From the NCBI GenBank assembly GCA_030679955.1, contig JAUXSF010000001.1, positions 1-64,000 on the forward strand: 64,000 nt of DNA, read 5' to 3'. The stretch is from Chlamydiales bacterium. GTDB taxonomy: Bacteria > Chlamydiota > Chlamydiia > Chlamydiales > JAJFMA01. The notes under the pieces were generated by a model. That model made no database searches and was not told where the DNA came from. It saw only the letters and a program-made list of their open reading frames with translations. Of the stretch, positions 15,941-25,124 are shown in pieces (position 1 is the stretch's first letter; each line of letters opens with the position of its first letter). The translations under genes and the position numbers were made by a program.

Positions 15941-17827
15941 ATGGCTAACGCATCGAAAGAAGCAATTGTGGTCGGGGGCGGTCTTGCAGGCCTTTCAGCA
16001 GCTTTGAAGCTTGCTGAAAAGGAAGTTAAGGTCAAGCTCGTGTCGGTTACGCCGGTTAAACGTTCGCACTCTGTATGTGCTCAGGGAGGCATCAACGCCG
16101 CCATGAACCTTATGGGTGAAGATGATTCACCGCTTATTCATGCGTACGACACCATTAAAGGTGGCGACTTCCTTGCTAATCAGCCACCCGTTTTGGAGAT
16201 GTGTCTAGCTGCTCCAGCGATTATCTACATGATGGATCGCTTTGGCTGCCCCTTCAACCGATCGGCAGAGGGTAACCTCGACTTTCGCAGGTTTGGCGGA
16301 ACACTTTACAACCGCACCGCCTTTTGTGGAGCTTCAACAGGGCAGCAGCTACTATACGCACTTGATGAACAAGTGCGTCGTCACGAAGCCAAAGGGAACA
16401 TTGAGAAGCTTGAAGGCTGGGAGTTCATGCGCCTTGTTTTAGACGAACAAGGCATCACTCGTGGCGCAGTTGTCATGAACATGTTTAACCTTAAGCTTGA
16501 AGTGCTCAAAGCTGATGCCGTGATCATCGCCACAGGCGGTTGTGGGCAGCTTTTCAAAAAATCTACCAATTCTACCTTCTGCACAGGCGCCGCTAATGGC
16601 CGTCTTTACATGCAGGGGATGAAATATGCGAATGGCGAGTTCATTCAAATACACCCGACAGCAATACCAGGGCCTGACAAACTGCGGCTTATGTCAGAAT
16701 CATTGCGTGGAGAAGGCGGACGTATTTGGGTATACGGCGATTCATCCAAAACGATTACTGATGTTAATGGCAGAGAAGTGCCTTGTGGCGTTACTGGTGA
16801 GCCCTGGTATTTCCTTGAAGAGCTCTATCCCGCATTTGGCAACCTGGTCCCTAGGGATATCGGATCGCGTGAAATTCTGCGCATATGCCGTCTTGGACTA
16901 GGTGTTGATGGGGGACAAAAGGTTTACCTCGATGTTTCGCATCTGCCCGAAAAGAGCCTGAAGAAGCTGGAAGCCGTTCTTGAGATCTATAGTAAGTTTA
17001 CTGGCACTGATCCGCGCAAAGTACCGATGGAAATCTTCCCCGCCATGCACTATACCATGGGTGGCGGATGGGTTGATTGGCCGGCAGTAGACGATCCAGA
17101 CCGTTGGGAACGCTATCGGCAAATGACCAACATTCCCGGCTGCTTTAACGTTGGCGAATCTGATTACCAATATCATGGCGCTAATCGCCTGGGCGCTAAC
17201 TCATTGATTTCATGTATCTTTGGTGGGTTAGTCACTGGCGTTGAAGTGCCAAGATATCTGGCTAGCCTGGAAAGCGGTTATTCCGAGACACATCCAACCT
17301 ACTTTGAAGATGCCCTAAAGGCCGAGGAAGAGTTCAAAAAAGAGCTCATGGCACGTGAGGGAGGAGAGAACGTATTCAAACTTGCCGATGAATTGGCCGC
17401 ATTACTTGTCGACAACGTAACGGTCGAGCGCAACAACCCTGACCTTCGCAAAACCATGGATGCGATTAAGGCCATCCGTGAACGTTATCAGAACATTACC
17501 CTAGATGACCATACACAGTTTGCTAACCAAACCTATATCTTTGCCAATCAGTTCAAGGCAATGATCGAGCTAGCTCTGATCATTACCAAGGGCGCCTTAC
17601 TGCGGGATGAGTTCCGCGGGGCGCACTTTAAGCCGGAATTTCCTAAACGTGACGATGAACACTGGCTTAAGACCACCATTGCCATGTATGATAAGGAAGA
17701 GCCTATCATTACCTATGAACCTATTGATTTGCGATACCTCGATCCTATAAAGCGTGACTATAGCACCGCGAAGAAAGTGAAACCTGAATTGAAAAATGTC
17801 CCGCAAAACATTCCACTGCCTTTTTAG
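15941..17827 (+). CDS. sdhA: succinate dehydrogenase flavoprotein subunit
   Basis: 628 residues. V-V-G-G-G-L-A-G-L-S-A-A at residues 11-22 binds FAD; R-S-H-S-V-C-A-Q-G-G-I-N-A-A carries the His that links FAD covalently in this family. H-P-T-A-I-P and the S-E-S-L-R-G-E-G-G block are substrate-binding, and H-Y-T-M-G-G-G and H-G-A-N-R-L-G-A-N-S-L close the active site. Oxidises succinate to fumarate on the cytoplasmic face. Full length for the SdhA type found with a single large SdhC. It starts 3 bases after sdhC and ends 9 bases before sdhB. Confidence 0.95.
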   Translation: MANASKEAIVVGGGLAGLSAALKLAEKEVKVKLVSVTPVKRSHSVCAQGGINAAMNLMGEDDSPLIHAYDTIKGGDFLANQPPVLEMCLAAPAIIYMMDRFGCPFNRSAEGNLDFRRFGGTLYNRTAFCGASTGQQLLYALDEQVRRHEAKGNIEKLEGWEFMRLVLDEQGITRGAVVMNMFNLKLEVLKADAVIIATGGCGQLFKKSTNSTFCTGAANGRLYMQGMKYANGEFIQIHPTAIPGPDKLRLMSESLRGEGGRIWVYGDSSKTITDVNGREVPCGVTGEPWYFLEELYPAFGNLVPRDIGSREILRICRLGLGVDGGQKVYLDVSHLPEKSLKKLEAVLEIYSKFTGTDPRKVPMEIFPAMHYTMGGGWVDWPAVDDPDRWERYRQMTNIPGCFNVGESDYQYHGANRLGANSLISCIFGGLVTGVEVPRYLASLESGYSETHPTYFEDALKAEEEFKKELMAREGGENVFKLADELAALLVDNVTVERNNPDLRKTMDAIKAIRERYQNITLDDHTQFANQTYIFANQFKAMIELALIITKGALLRDEFRGAHFKPEFPKRDDEHWLKTTIAMYDKEEPIITYEPIDLRYLDPIKRDYSTAKKVKPELKNVPQNIPLPF

Positions 17828-17836
17828 GGGAATAGT

Positions 17837-18610
17837 ATGGGTATGAAATACATTTGCAAAATCCGTCGTGGCAGCCCAGGAAACCAGTATTGGGAAGAGT
17901 TCGAGCTCGAACACGTTCCCATGGCCAACGTTATTTCATCGCTCATGGAAATACAGCGGAACCCAATAAACCGAGCAGGAGCGCGTGTTGCACCGGTTGT
18001 TTGGGAGCAAGGATGTTTGGAAGAAGTGTGTGGCTCTTGCTCCATGTTGATCAACGGCGTTCCACGCCAAGCCTGCACAGCCTTAATAGCGCCAATTGTT
18101 GAACAAACCGGTAGCTCGACCATAGTCTTGGCACCGATGACAAAGTTTCCGCTAGTTCGCGACTTGATTGTCGACCGTAGTTCCATGTTCGAAAACCTTA
18201 AAAAAGTATCAGCCTGGATTGACAGTGACGGTGCCTACGATCGCGGTGCTGGTCCAAGGCTAAGCCAAGCCAAGCAGGAAGTACGCTACGCTCTTTCCAC
18301 TTGCATGACCTGCGGCTGTTGCAGCGAATCCTGCCCACAAGTTAATGAACACAGCAAATTCATGGGCCCTGCGCCCCTCGCCCAAGTTAGGTTGTTTAAC
18401 TCACATCCATTTGGACATATGCAAGCCGCTAAACGCCTTCGTGCCGTTATGGGTGAAGAGGGTGTGACTGGCTGTGGGAATGCTCAAAACTGCGTCAGAG
18501 TATGCCCCAAGAAAATACCTTTGACCGACGCCATCGCAGCCATTGGCCGCGATGTTACACTGCAAACTTTCCGAGACTTATTTAGCTTCCCTGATCGCGA
18601 TAATGGATGA
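17837..18610 (+). CDS. sdhB: succinate dehydrogenase iron-sulfur subunit
   Basis: 257 residues. C-x(4)-C-G-S-C in E-Q-G-C-L-E-E-V-C-G-S-C, followed by a later Cys (R-Q-A-C), makes the 2Fe-2S site. C-M-T-C-G-C-C-S-E-S-C-P and C-G-N-A-Q-N-C-V-R-V-C-P supply the 4Fe-4S and 3Fe-4S clusters. Relays electrons from SdhA to SdhC. Last gene of the sdh operon; its stop codon overlaps the probable start of the glycosyltransferase gene behind it (ATGGATGA), so that gene may be cotranscribed. Confidence 0.95.
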   Translation: MGMKYICKIRRGSPGNQYWEEFELEHVPMANVISSLMEIQRNPINRAGARVAPVVWEQGCLEEVCGSCSMLINGVPRQACTALIAPIVEQTGSSTIVLAPMTKFPLVRDLIVDRSSMFENLKKVSAWIDSDGAYDRGAGPRLSQAKQEVRYALSTCMTCGCCSESCPQVNEHSKFMGPAPLAQVRLFNSHPFGHMQAAKRLRAVMGEEGVTGCGNAQNCVRVCPKKIPLTDAIAAIGRDVTLQTFRDLFSFPDRDNG

Positions 18611-20180
18611 ACCACGAATGACCCCACTGGATTTCCCTACACCACAAGCATCCCCAAACTATAGGCTATCGCTTCTGTGCCTGCTCATCATCAAAGCCGC
18701 CCTCATGGCCTATGTAATGGTTCATGCCGGTATTGGCCTTGGTCCTGATGAAGCACAATACTGGACATGGAGCAAAGAACTCGCATGGGGGTATTATAGC
18801 AAGCCTCCCGGTATCGCCTGGCAGATCGCTTTAGGAACTCATTTTTTTGGAGATACCGAGTTTGGAGTGCGCTTTGGCAGCCTCATTGTCGGATTTCTAT
18901 TGCCTTGGGGTACCTATTATCTCTCCACAAGGGCAGGGCTCAAGAATGGCACAGCCTTTTGGGCCGCCGCTGTAATGGCATTATGCCCATTGGGTATCAT
19001 TGCTTCATTTTTCGCGACCACGGACGGTGGGTATGTTTTCTTTTTCACGATGGGCCTGGCTGTTTTGGTATCAGCTCTACGAGAGGAAACAGTTCCGAAG
19101 TACGCACTTATAGGTGTCTGGATCCTTTGCGGAGCCTTGTTTAAGTGGAATGCCTATCTCTTGTGGGCTGTTGTTGCTATAGGAGCCTATTATCTTCCCC
19201 AGCTACGTCATAGATCGATAGCGCTCGGCGTAGCGATTTCACTGTTAGGACTATTGCCTAGCTTAATCTGGAACGGCACACATGACTGGGCAACCTTTAG
19301 ACATGTGTGGTCTACCAATGTCGTTGGGGAGAGCCAATTCTTTAAGGGCAATTTTTTCGACTTTTTCGGAGCACAAATCGCCTTGCTCTCTCCGGTTTTC
19401 GCAATTCTGCTAGGTATGGCCTGCTGGACGTTGCGTAAAAATCGTGATCAAGTGCCCTTACCCATAGCCTTTTGTGGATATACAGCCATAGGCATCCTCG
19501 GATTTTATCTGATTGTTGCGATTTTCAAAAAAATGCAAGGTAATTGGGCTGTGTTTGCCTATCCGCCGGCTATTGCATTTTTGTGTTGGTACACGTGTGA
19601 ATGGCTACTATCGGGTAAGCCATGGTTATTGATCGGCAGCTTGGTCTCTATTGCATTAACTATTTTTGTATTCAGCATTCCTCATGCGCAAATATCTGAA
19701 GATAAGCCACTTGTGCCTATACCTTTCGGAGCCAATCCCTTTAAACATAATGTCGGTTGGCTTAAACTAGAGTCACATCTGCGCAATGCTGGTTACGATT
19801 CAGACGACAATTTTCTTTTTAGCGGTCGCTATCAGACGACCAGTCTTCTGAGTTTTTATTCTGAAGGACAGAAGCGCGCCTATTTTCTAAATGTTGAAGA
19901 CACCAGAAAGAACCAGTTTTCCTACTGGCCCAGTATGTCCAAAGAGCAGATCGGCAAGGACGGATATTTCGTGGTGATAGAAACTGGCAAGCAGGTGGAG
20001 GATCCACTAGGGCCCAAAGCACGTGCGATCAGAGCACAGTTGCGTCCCTATTTCACCCGCGTTCAGTTTGTAGGGCGTAAGCCACTATTCACGGCTTACG
20101 GCAACATTGTCAAAACAGCCTTGATTTTCCGCTGCATGGATTACAACGGCCTGGAACCTATCGAATCCAGCAAGTATTGA
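18603..20180 (+). CDS. GT39-type membrane glycosyltransferase (ArnT/PMT-like)
   Basis: 525 residues from the ATG overlapping the sdhB stop; another ATG lies at 18618. About ten hydrophobic segments. G-L-G-P-D-E-A-Q-Y-W-T-W-S near residue 45 is the first periplasmic loop with the catalytic Asp-Glu of GT39 enzymes, followed by Y-Y-S-K-P-P-G. F-F-A-T-T-D-G-G-Y is the second conserved loop. Such enzymes move a sugar from a polyprenyl-phosphate donor to lipid A or protein on the outer face of the inner membrane. The soluble C-terminal part (about 400-525) is poorly conserved. The acceptor is unknown. Confidence 0.8.
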   Translation: MDEPRMTPLDFPTPQASPNYRLSLLCLLIIKAALMAYVMVHAGIGLGPDEAQYWTWSKELAWGYYSKPPGIAWQIALGTHFFGDTEFGVRFGSLIVGFLLPWGTYYLSTRAGLKNGTAFWAAAVMALCPLGIIASFFATTDGGYVFFFTMGLAVLVSALREETVPKYALIGVWILCGALFKWNAYLLWAVVAIGAYYLPQLRHRSIALGVAISLLGLLPSLIWNGTHDWATFRHVWSTNVVGESQFFKGNFFDFFGAQIALLSPVFAILLGMACWTLRKNRDQVPLPIAFCGYTAIGILGFYLIVAIFKKMQGNWAVFAYPPAIAFLCWYTCEWLLSGKPWLLIGSLVSIALTIFVFSIPHAQISEDKPLVPIPFGANPFKHNVGWLKLESHLRNAGYDSDDNFLFSGRYQTTSLLSFYSEGQKRAYFLNVEDTRKNQFSYWPSMSKEQIGKDGYFVVIETGKQVEDPLGPKARAIRAQLRPYFTRVQFVGRKPLFTAYGNIVKTALIFRCMDYNGLEPIESSKY

Positions 20181-20646
20181 TCACATGATCAGTAGATTAT
20201 TCGAGTGATTTATTTTTAATGACTAAGTATTGATTTCATTAAAGATGCAAGCAACATTGGTCGAAACTTACTCTGCAGCTAATGCTGCTTCGCAGCATTA
20301 GCTGCAAAACACCTTCCAAAGCACTATAAAATGTTCCCCTTGTTATGAGAGGACCACGTTAACTTGATCTTTACGCCCTCCGCGCTTCTGCATTTAAGTT
20401 GCTTTCTTGCAAAAACTTACATAAAAGTATACTACTGCTTGGCTTATACTATTCAAATATGTTATGCTCAGGTTGGCTGACGATAGGGACATCCTCGAGA
20501 ACGATACGTTCTTCAACGATATTCTTTGATTTAGGGGATCATGACGCCAAGGCTCGATATTCTCGGCCCTTGGGAACTGAACCCACCTTATTCACGCTGG
20601 TTGAAAGCGTGTTCTCAGAACCCTAGCGACGGCCCTTTCTTTTTCC
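20181..20646. other. intergenic region with hairpins, no gene
   Basis: 466 bases between the glycosyltransferase and lplA. It holds the palindrome described at 20274-20306, several short hairpins in 20480-20640 (for example gaacg-ata-cgttc and cacgct/agcgtg) and no convincing reading frame. The part near 20480-20640 is less AT-rich than other gaps. It could encode a small RNA, but nothing was recognised. Confidence 0.35.
20274..20306. repeat. 33-base perfect hairpin of a dispersed repeat
   Basis: A 15-bp perfect stem around a ttc loop (arms begin tgcagctaatgctgc). Together with gcaacattggt 13 bases upstream it recurs, imperfectly, at 49232-49273 and inverted at 49410-49436. A dispersed intergenic element. 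Confidence 0.65.
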
Positions 20647-21342
20647 CTAGAGCTCGCATAGTTCAGTGGCTTGACGGTGAGTCCGCTCTGTTACCGATAT
20701 AACCTCTTCCAGTTCAATGGGGACCACATCAAAATGAATACTCAGTTGTAGGCAAAAGCTCTTTAGAAAGTCATGCCGACAAGGCAAGTAGTCCTTTAAT
20801 TTACATAGGAAGTCGCTATGCGGCCTACTTTGGCGGTAGTTAGGCCGGCGAGAGGGCAGGGTCAGGTATTCCATATTGGCTGCTTGATAATCCCACAAGA
20901 GTGTCGAGTGGTGTAGCCAGCAGTCTTTGCGTAGATATTGTGCATTCCCCCCGAACTTGGTGTTCCCCAAAACGTAGTCATTTTCGCGCAGATCAAAGCC
21001 TTCCAACAGGGGGCGATAAAACTGGGAGGTCCAGCGCATAATATCTTGAGGATACGGATGCACCGGAACTGTTCCGTGCTGACAGATAAATGAGACAAAT
21101 AAGGTATCTTGGTCAACCACCACGGTGCCGCCCCCGCTAAAGCGTTTAATAACGGGCACCGGGTATCTGGACAGTCGATTGAGATCTATAAGCTGTTCTG
21201 GTTTACCGGAGATGCCCATGACGATGGCTTGGGGAGACCCTGAGTTGATGATGCACCAATTGCGTTTATCGGTGCGTACGAGAGCCTCTTCTAACTTGAG
21301 CTGTTCCCAGATTGGAAAATTTTCCAAACGCAACAGGTTCAT
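20647..21342 (-). CDS. lplA: lipoate-protein ligase A
   Basis: 231 residues from the ATG at 21342, which AAGGGG precedes by 8 bases; a frame extends 20 codons further but into mnmG. K-R-F-S-G-G-G-T-V-V is the R-R-x-S-G-G-G lipoyl-AMP loop; N-T-K-F-G-G-N-A-Q carries the catalytic Lys of G-N-x-K; H-H-S-T-L-L-W follows as in LplA/LipB folds. Activates scavenged lipoate and attaches it to E2 subunits and GcvH. In C. trachomatis lplA also follows gidA (mnmG), a shared order that supports chlamydial origin. Probably cotranscribed with mnmG (14-base gap). Confidence 0.88.
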   Translation of the reverse strand: MNLLRLENFPIWEQLKLEEALVRTDKRNWCIINSGSPQAIVMGISGKPEQLIDLNRLSRYPVPVIKRFSGGGTVVVDQDTLFVSFICQHGTVPVHPYPQDIMRWTSQFYRPLLEGFDLRENDYVLGNTKFGGNAQYLRKDCWLHHSTLLWDYQAANMEYLTLPSRRPNYRQSRPHSDFLCKLKDYLPCRHDFLKSFCLQLSIHFDVVPIELEEVISVTERTHRQATELCEL

Positions 21343-21356
21343 CCCTGAGCCCCTTA

Positions 21357-23177
21357 TTACCTGGTGAGAGCGATCATCAGAACTGAGATATCTGCTGGAC
21401 AAACGCCAGAAATACGAGATGCTTGTCCTAAGTTGTCGGGACGGTGGTGTGATAATTTTTGTCGCGCTTCTGTCCTGAGACCTAGCACATTATTAAAGTC
21501 AAAACCCTTTGGAACGCAAATCTTTTCAATATGGCTGAGCTTATCGACTTCATTTTGTTGACGGTCGACATAGCCGGCGTATTTAAGGTTAAGCTCCAGC
21601 TGGAAGTTGATCTCTTCCCCGTGGTTGATAACGGCTTCAGGATAGGTTGCCATCAGCGATACATAGGTGTTTTCAGGGCGGCACAGAAGCTGAGCTAGGC
21701 TATAGCCACGGCCATCGATATGCCTGAAAGTTGTGTGCATGCGTTTGGTTTCGTCTTCAATTAGCTGACGCTTATGCTGCAGGACTGCGTAGCGTCCGGC
21801 ATCGACCAACCCAAGTTCGTAGCCATATTGGCGAAGTCTTAGATCGGCGTTGTCTTGGCGTAGCAGCAAGCGGTATTCGGCGCGGCTTGTGAACATGCGA
21901 TAGGGTTCGTCGAGGCCTTTGGTGATCAAGTCGTCGATCATAACCCCAATATAGGCTTCTGATCTACCCAGAACAAAGGCAGGCTTGTTAGCCACTTTGT
22001 TGGCGGCGTTGATGCCCGCCATGAGCCCTTGCGCTGCAGCTTCTTCGTAACCTGTGGTGCCATTAATCTGGCCAGCGAAGAAGAGGCCTTCGACTTCTTT
22101 GGACTCAAGAGATGCCTTAATTTGACCGCTGATCAAGTAATCGTACTCGATAGCGTAAGCGGCACGCATAATCTCGGCGTTACGCAGCGAGGGGATACTG
22201 TGCAGAAACTGGTATTGAACCTCTAGAGGTAGCGACGAGGAGATTCCATTAGCGTAGATCTCGTCTGTTTGCAGGCCTTCTGGCTCCAAAAAGATTTGAT
22301 GGCGCTCTTTGTCGGCGAAGCGAACAACTTTGTCTTCGATGCTTGGGCAGTAACGTGGGCCAACGCTCTTAATTTTGCCGGAATACATGGGAGAACGGTG
22401 AATGTTCTCCATGATAATCTGTTTAGTCTCTTCAGTGGTATAGGTAATGTGGCAGGAGACCTGAGGCATACGCGGAGCATCGGGAGGGTCGTACGAGAAT
22501 CTTACGTCATCTTCTCCGGGCTGCTCTTCGCACAATGTCCAATCGATAGATCGGCGGTGAATGCGTGGAGGTGTACCAGTTTTAAGGCGCCCCAGCTTAA
22601 ACTTGTAGTTGCTTAGGCTTTCAGAGAGCTTTACAGATGACATGTCGCCAGCTCGGCCACCACTAAACTGTGTTTCGCCGATGTGAAGGAGGCCTTTTAG
22701 GAATGTTCCAGAGCTAATGATAAGGCAGTGGGTGTCGTAACGAACGCCTTCTTTGGTAACCACAGCGGCGATGCGACCATCTTCGACAATTAGATCGTCC
22801 AACATGCCTTGCATGATGAAGAGGTTGGGCGTGTTTTCCATTCGACGCTTCATTTCGGACGCGTACGCTATTTTGTCTGCTTGGGCTCTCGGCGCCCATA
22901 CGGCGGGACCTTTGGAGCGGTTGAGCATGCGGAATTGTATGCCGGTAGCGTCGATGACCTTGCCCATCTCGCCGCCTAATGCGTCAATTTCACGCACAAG
23001 TTGGCCCTTGGCCGTGCCGCCGACAGCGGGATTGCAGCTCATTTTTGCAATGGTATCAAGGTTCATGGTTAGTAAGAGCGTTTTAGCGCCCATACGAGCA
23101 GAAGCTAGGGCAGCTTCGCAGCCTGCGTGGCCTGCGCCCATGACGATGACATCGAATTTATCAGGATATTTCCACAT
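21357..23177 (-). CDS. mnmG: tRNA uridine-5-carboxymethylaminomethyl modification enzyme
   Basis: 606 residues starting at M-W-K-Y-P-D; the frame opens 21 codons earlier without a ribosome site. G-A-G-H-A-G-C-E-A-A-L-A at the start binds FAD; S-C-N-P-A-V-G-G-T-A-K-G and A-L-G-G-x-M are GidA signatures, P-R-Y-C-P-S-I-E-D-K and N-G-T-T-G-Y-E-E-A-A-A-Q-G the other family blocks, and the C-terminal helices recognise tRNA. With MnmE it modifies the wobble uridine of several tRNAs. It lies between the small basic protein gene/dnaB and lplA, the chlamydial order. Confidence 0.93.
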   Translation of the reverse strand: MWKYPDKFDVIVMGAGHAGCEAALASARMGAKTLLLTMNLDTIAKMSCNPAVGGTAKGQLVREIDALGGEMGKVIDATGIQFRMLNRSKGPAVWAPRAQADKIAYASEMKRRMENTPNLFIMQGMLDDLIVEDGRIAAVVTKEGVRYDTHCLIISSGTFLKGLLHIGETQFSGGRAGDMSSVKLSESLSNYKFKLGRLKTGTPPRIHRRSIDWTLCEEQPGEDDVRFSYDPPDAPRMPQVSCHITYTTEETKQIIMENIHRSPMYSGKIKSVGPRYCPSIEDKVVRFADKERHQIFLEPEGLQTDEIYANGISSSLPLEVQYQFLHSIPSLRNAEIMRAAYAIEYDYLISGQIKASLESKEVEGLFFAGQINGTTGYEEAAAQGLMAGINAANKVANKPAFVLGRSEAYIGVMIDDLITKGLDEPYRMFTSRAEYRLLLRQDNADLRLRQYGYELGLVDAGRYAVLQHKRQLIEDETKRMHTTFRHIDGRGYSLAQLLCRPENTYVSLMATYPEAVINHGEEINFQLELNLKYAGYVDRQQNEVDKLSHIEKICVPKGFDFNNVLGLRTEARQKLSHHRPDNLGQASRISGVCPADISVLMIALTR

Positions 23178-23246
23178 AGTTCTACTTACTGGTACCTTTT
23201 GACATAAATGTTGCACCAGAAGCGAAGCGACAGAATTCAAGGACTT

Positions 23247-23278
23247 AGAGGGTGTCTACAGAACTGTTGACACCCTCT
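23247..23278 (-). terminator. hairpin after the 29-residue gene
   Basis: A 10-bp stem (agagggtgtc with gacaccctct) extended by three pairs inside a T-T mismatch. No long T run follows on either strand, so termination strength is uncertain. It separates the small gene from mnmG. Confidence 0.55.
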
Positions 23279-23284
23279 TATGAC

Positions 23285-23374
23285 CTATTTGGTCTTATGA
23301 CGATCACGACGGCTGCGTTTTTTACGCTTATGTTTGGCGATCTTCATACGACGTTTCTTCTTAACAGAAGACAT
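23285..23374 (-). CDS. 29-residue basic protein, AURKAIP1/COX24 type (bS22-like)
   Basis: ATG preceded at 6 bases by AAGGGAG; reads M-S-S-V-K-K-K-R-R-M-K-I-A-K-H-K-R-K-K-R then S-R-R-D-R-H-K-T-K. More than half of the residues are Lys or Arg. The V-K-K-K-R-R-x-K-I/M-x-K-H-K-x-K-K-R pattern is that of the tiny AURKAIP1/COX24 C-terminal family, found in several bacterial phyla, whose actinobacterial member is a ribosomal subunit protein near the decoding centre. A ribosome role is inferred from family and charge. Located between dnaB and mnmG on the same strand. Too short for most gene callers. Confidence 0.75.
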   Translation of the reverse strand: MSSVKKKRRMKIAKHKRKKRSRRDRHKTK

Positions 23375-23471
23375 AGTAACTCCCTTGCGCGGTACAACTC
23401 GTGTCTTATTTTAGGCTTTGAGCATAGCTCTTATTTCAGTAAAAGTAAAGGATATCCTCTTTTCCAAGAAA

Positions 23472-24914
23472 TTACTCCTCTCCATAACCCTCATAGGCGT
23501 GTACTGGGCGGTGTGATTCCTCCGCCTCTCCAGCCATACGAGATAGGCTATTAAATTGTGCAAATTCCTTACGGAATGCCAGGTGCGCGCTGCCAATACC
23601 ACCATGACGGTTTTTGGCGACGATGCATTCCGCTTGGCCTGGCTTATCATGCGGATCATAGTATTCGCGGCGGAACAGGAACAAAATAACGTCGGCATCC
23701 TGCTCGATGGCGCCGGATTCCCTAAGGTCACTCATAATTGGGCGGTGGCCTGGGCGCTCTTCTACCTTACGGGAGAGCTGAGAAAGGCAAATTATAGGAA
23801 TATTCAGCTCACGAGCTAGGTTTTTCAGCATTCGTGAAATTTCAGTGATTTCGGCCTGTCGGTTGTCCCCGCCCTTTGAAGCAGAGCCAGAAAGTAGCTG
23901 TAGGTAGTCGATGACCAGCATTTCAATATTATGAGCTTCTTTCATGCGTCGTGCACGTGAACGAAGTTCATTGATCGTGAGGCCCGGCTGATCGTCTATG
24001 ACAATCATGTGGTTTTTGATGCGCTCGACGCATTCATAAACCTGTTGGTACTCTTGGCCGCTTAGAGAACCTTTTTTGATCTTGTCGGATTCTACCTCGG
24101 CTTGAGAACAGATAATACGGTGCACAAGCTGTTCCGCGCTCATTTCTAGTGAGAAGATACCGACTGGGTAGCCGCTTTTGAAACAGACGTTTTCGGCAAT
24201 GTTGACCGCGAAAGCTGTTTTACCCATAGCAGGACGCGCTGCGACGATGATTAGGTTTGAGCGTCCCATGCCGTTAAGCATTTTGTCGAGGTCGTAGAAG
24301 TGCGTTGGAACACCTGTGACGCCGGGATCGTCTGGGCCTCGTTGCTGATAGAGCTCTTGTCGTTGTTCAAGTTCGCGCAGAAAGGGTAGCTTGGAGTCGC
24401 TTTTTGTTCCCTCGAGGATCTCCCGAAGGGTTGTTCCATCGCGTGACTGAACAGATTGTCCAATTTTGTAAAATATTTGCTGAGCACTATCCAAGGCCGC
24501 TAAAACGTTCTCAGGCTCATCCATTGCCGACGTTTCCACAACCTGCGCTGCATGGATCATGCGGCGCAGCAGCGCTTTGTTGTGAACTAGGTTGGCATAT
24601 TCTTCGACGTGAGCGGACGTTCCAGCATATTGTGCGACGGTTGTAAGGTACCCGATGCCCCCAACAGCTGGTAGCAGGTCCTGACGTTTTAGCTCTTCAG
24701 CAACAAGGTGAACATCAACGGGCAAATCTTTCGAATAGGCGTTCTTAAGTACGCCAAAGATGAGTTTGTGCTCATTGTAATAGAAGTCCGAATCGTTCAG
24801 CACACCCGCAGCAATGTTCAACGCGTTGACGCTGGAAAGCATGCAACCTAGAACCATCATTTCGGATTCTTTGGAGCTCGGAGGGCTTTTTAACTTTGGT
24901 TTTGCATCAGACAT
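23472..24914 (-). CDS. dnaB: replicative DNA helicase
   Basis: 480 residues. The N-terminal helical domain (about 10-115) begins P-P-S-S-K-E-S-E and contains L-x-x-E-L-K-R-x-D, then a linker. The RecA-like motor has Walker A in A-R-P-A-M-G-K-T-A-F, F-S-L-E-M-S (H1a), Walker B in M-L-V-I-D-Y-L-Q-L, the L-S-Q-L-S-R-K-V-E loop and S-D-L-R-E-S-G-A-I-E-Q-D-A-D with the arginine finger region R-R-E-Y-Y. Unwinds DNA 5' to 3' ahead of the fork as a hexamer. In C. trachomatis dnaB also precedes gidA. Normal length, no intein. Confidence 0.96.
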   Translation of the reverse strand: MSDAKPKLKSPPSSKESEMMVLGCMLSSVNALNIAAGVLNDSDFYYNEHKLIFGVLKNAYSKDLPVDVHLVAEELKRQDLLPAVGGIGYLTTVAQYAGTSAHVEEYANLVHNKALLRRMIHAAQVVETSAMDEPENVLAALDSAQQIFYKIGQSVQSRDGTTLREILEGTKSDSKLPFLRELEQRQELYQQRGPDDPGVTGVPTHFYDLDKMLNGMGRSNLIIVAARPAMGKTAFAVNIAENVCFKSGYPVGIFSLEMSAEQLVHRIICSQAEVESDKIKKGSLSGQEYQQVYECVERIKNHMIVIDDQPGLTINELRSRARRMKEAHNIEMLVIDYLQLLSGSASKGGDNRQAEITEISRMLKNLARELNIPIICLSQLSRKVEERPGHRPIMSDLRESGAIEQDADVILFLFRREYYDPHDKPGQAECIVAKNRHGGIGSAHLAFRKEFAQFNSLSRMAGEAEESHRPVHAYEGYGEE

Positions 24915-24973
24915 AACAAGCAGGATAAAGGAAGCGCGAAAATATGTGAAGGTGGATTGTGGATAAGGAATTC

Positions 24974-25063
24974 AACGCAAAGACGCAGAGGCGCTAAGAT
25001 GCAAAGAAAATTTATTAAGAATCTACCTAATGATTTTCTTGGCGTCTCTGCGCCTTTGCGTTA
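24974..25063. repeat. palindromic repeat, cgcaaagacgcagaggcgc family (copy 1)
   Basis: Left arm begins aacgcaaagacgcagaggcg, right arm ends gcctttgcgtt, around a loop of about 30 AT-rich bases. Related copies at 51870-51953, 56627-56696 and 61476-61539. The arms are conserved; the loops are not. This copy is in the divergent gap between dnaB and tRNA-Ser, so it is not simply a terminator. Confidence 0.8.
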
Positions 25064-25124
25064 AATATTGTTATTCGTTCTTGCTAGAAAAGCGTTTTCC
25101 TAGATATGATGGCGCCACTAATAC

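Noticed and set aside
20399-20626. 75-residue ORF in the gap before lplA
   Set aside because: No ribosome site, no family resemblance and unusual composition; more likely non-coding.
23556-24646. Plus-strand ORFs within dnaB
   Set aside because: Antisense to a strongly conserved gene.
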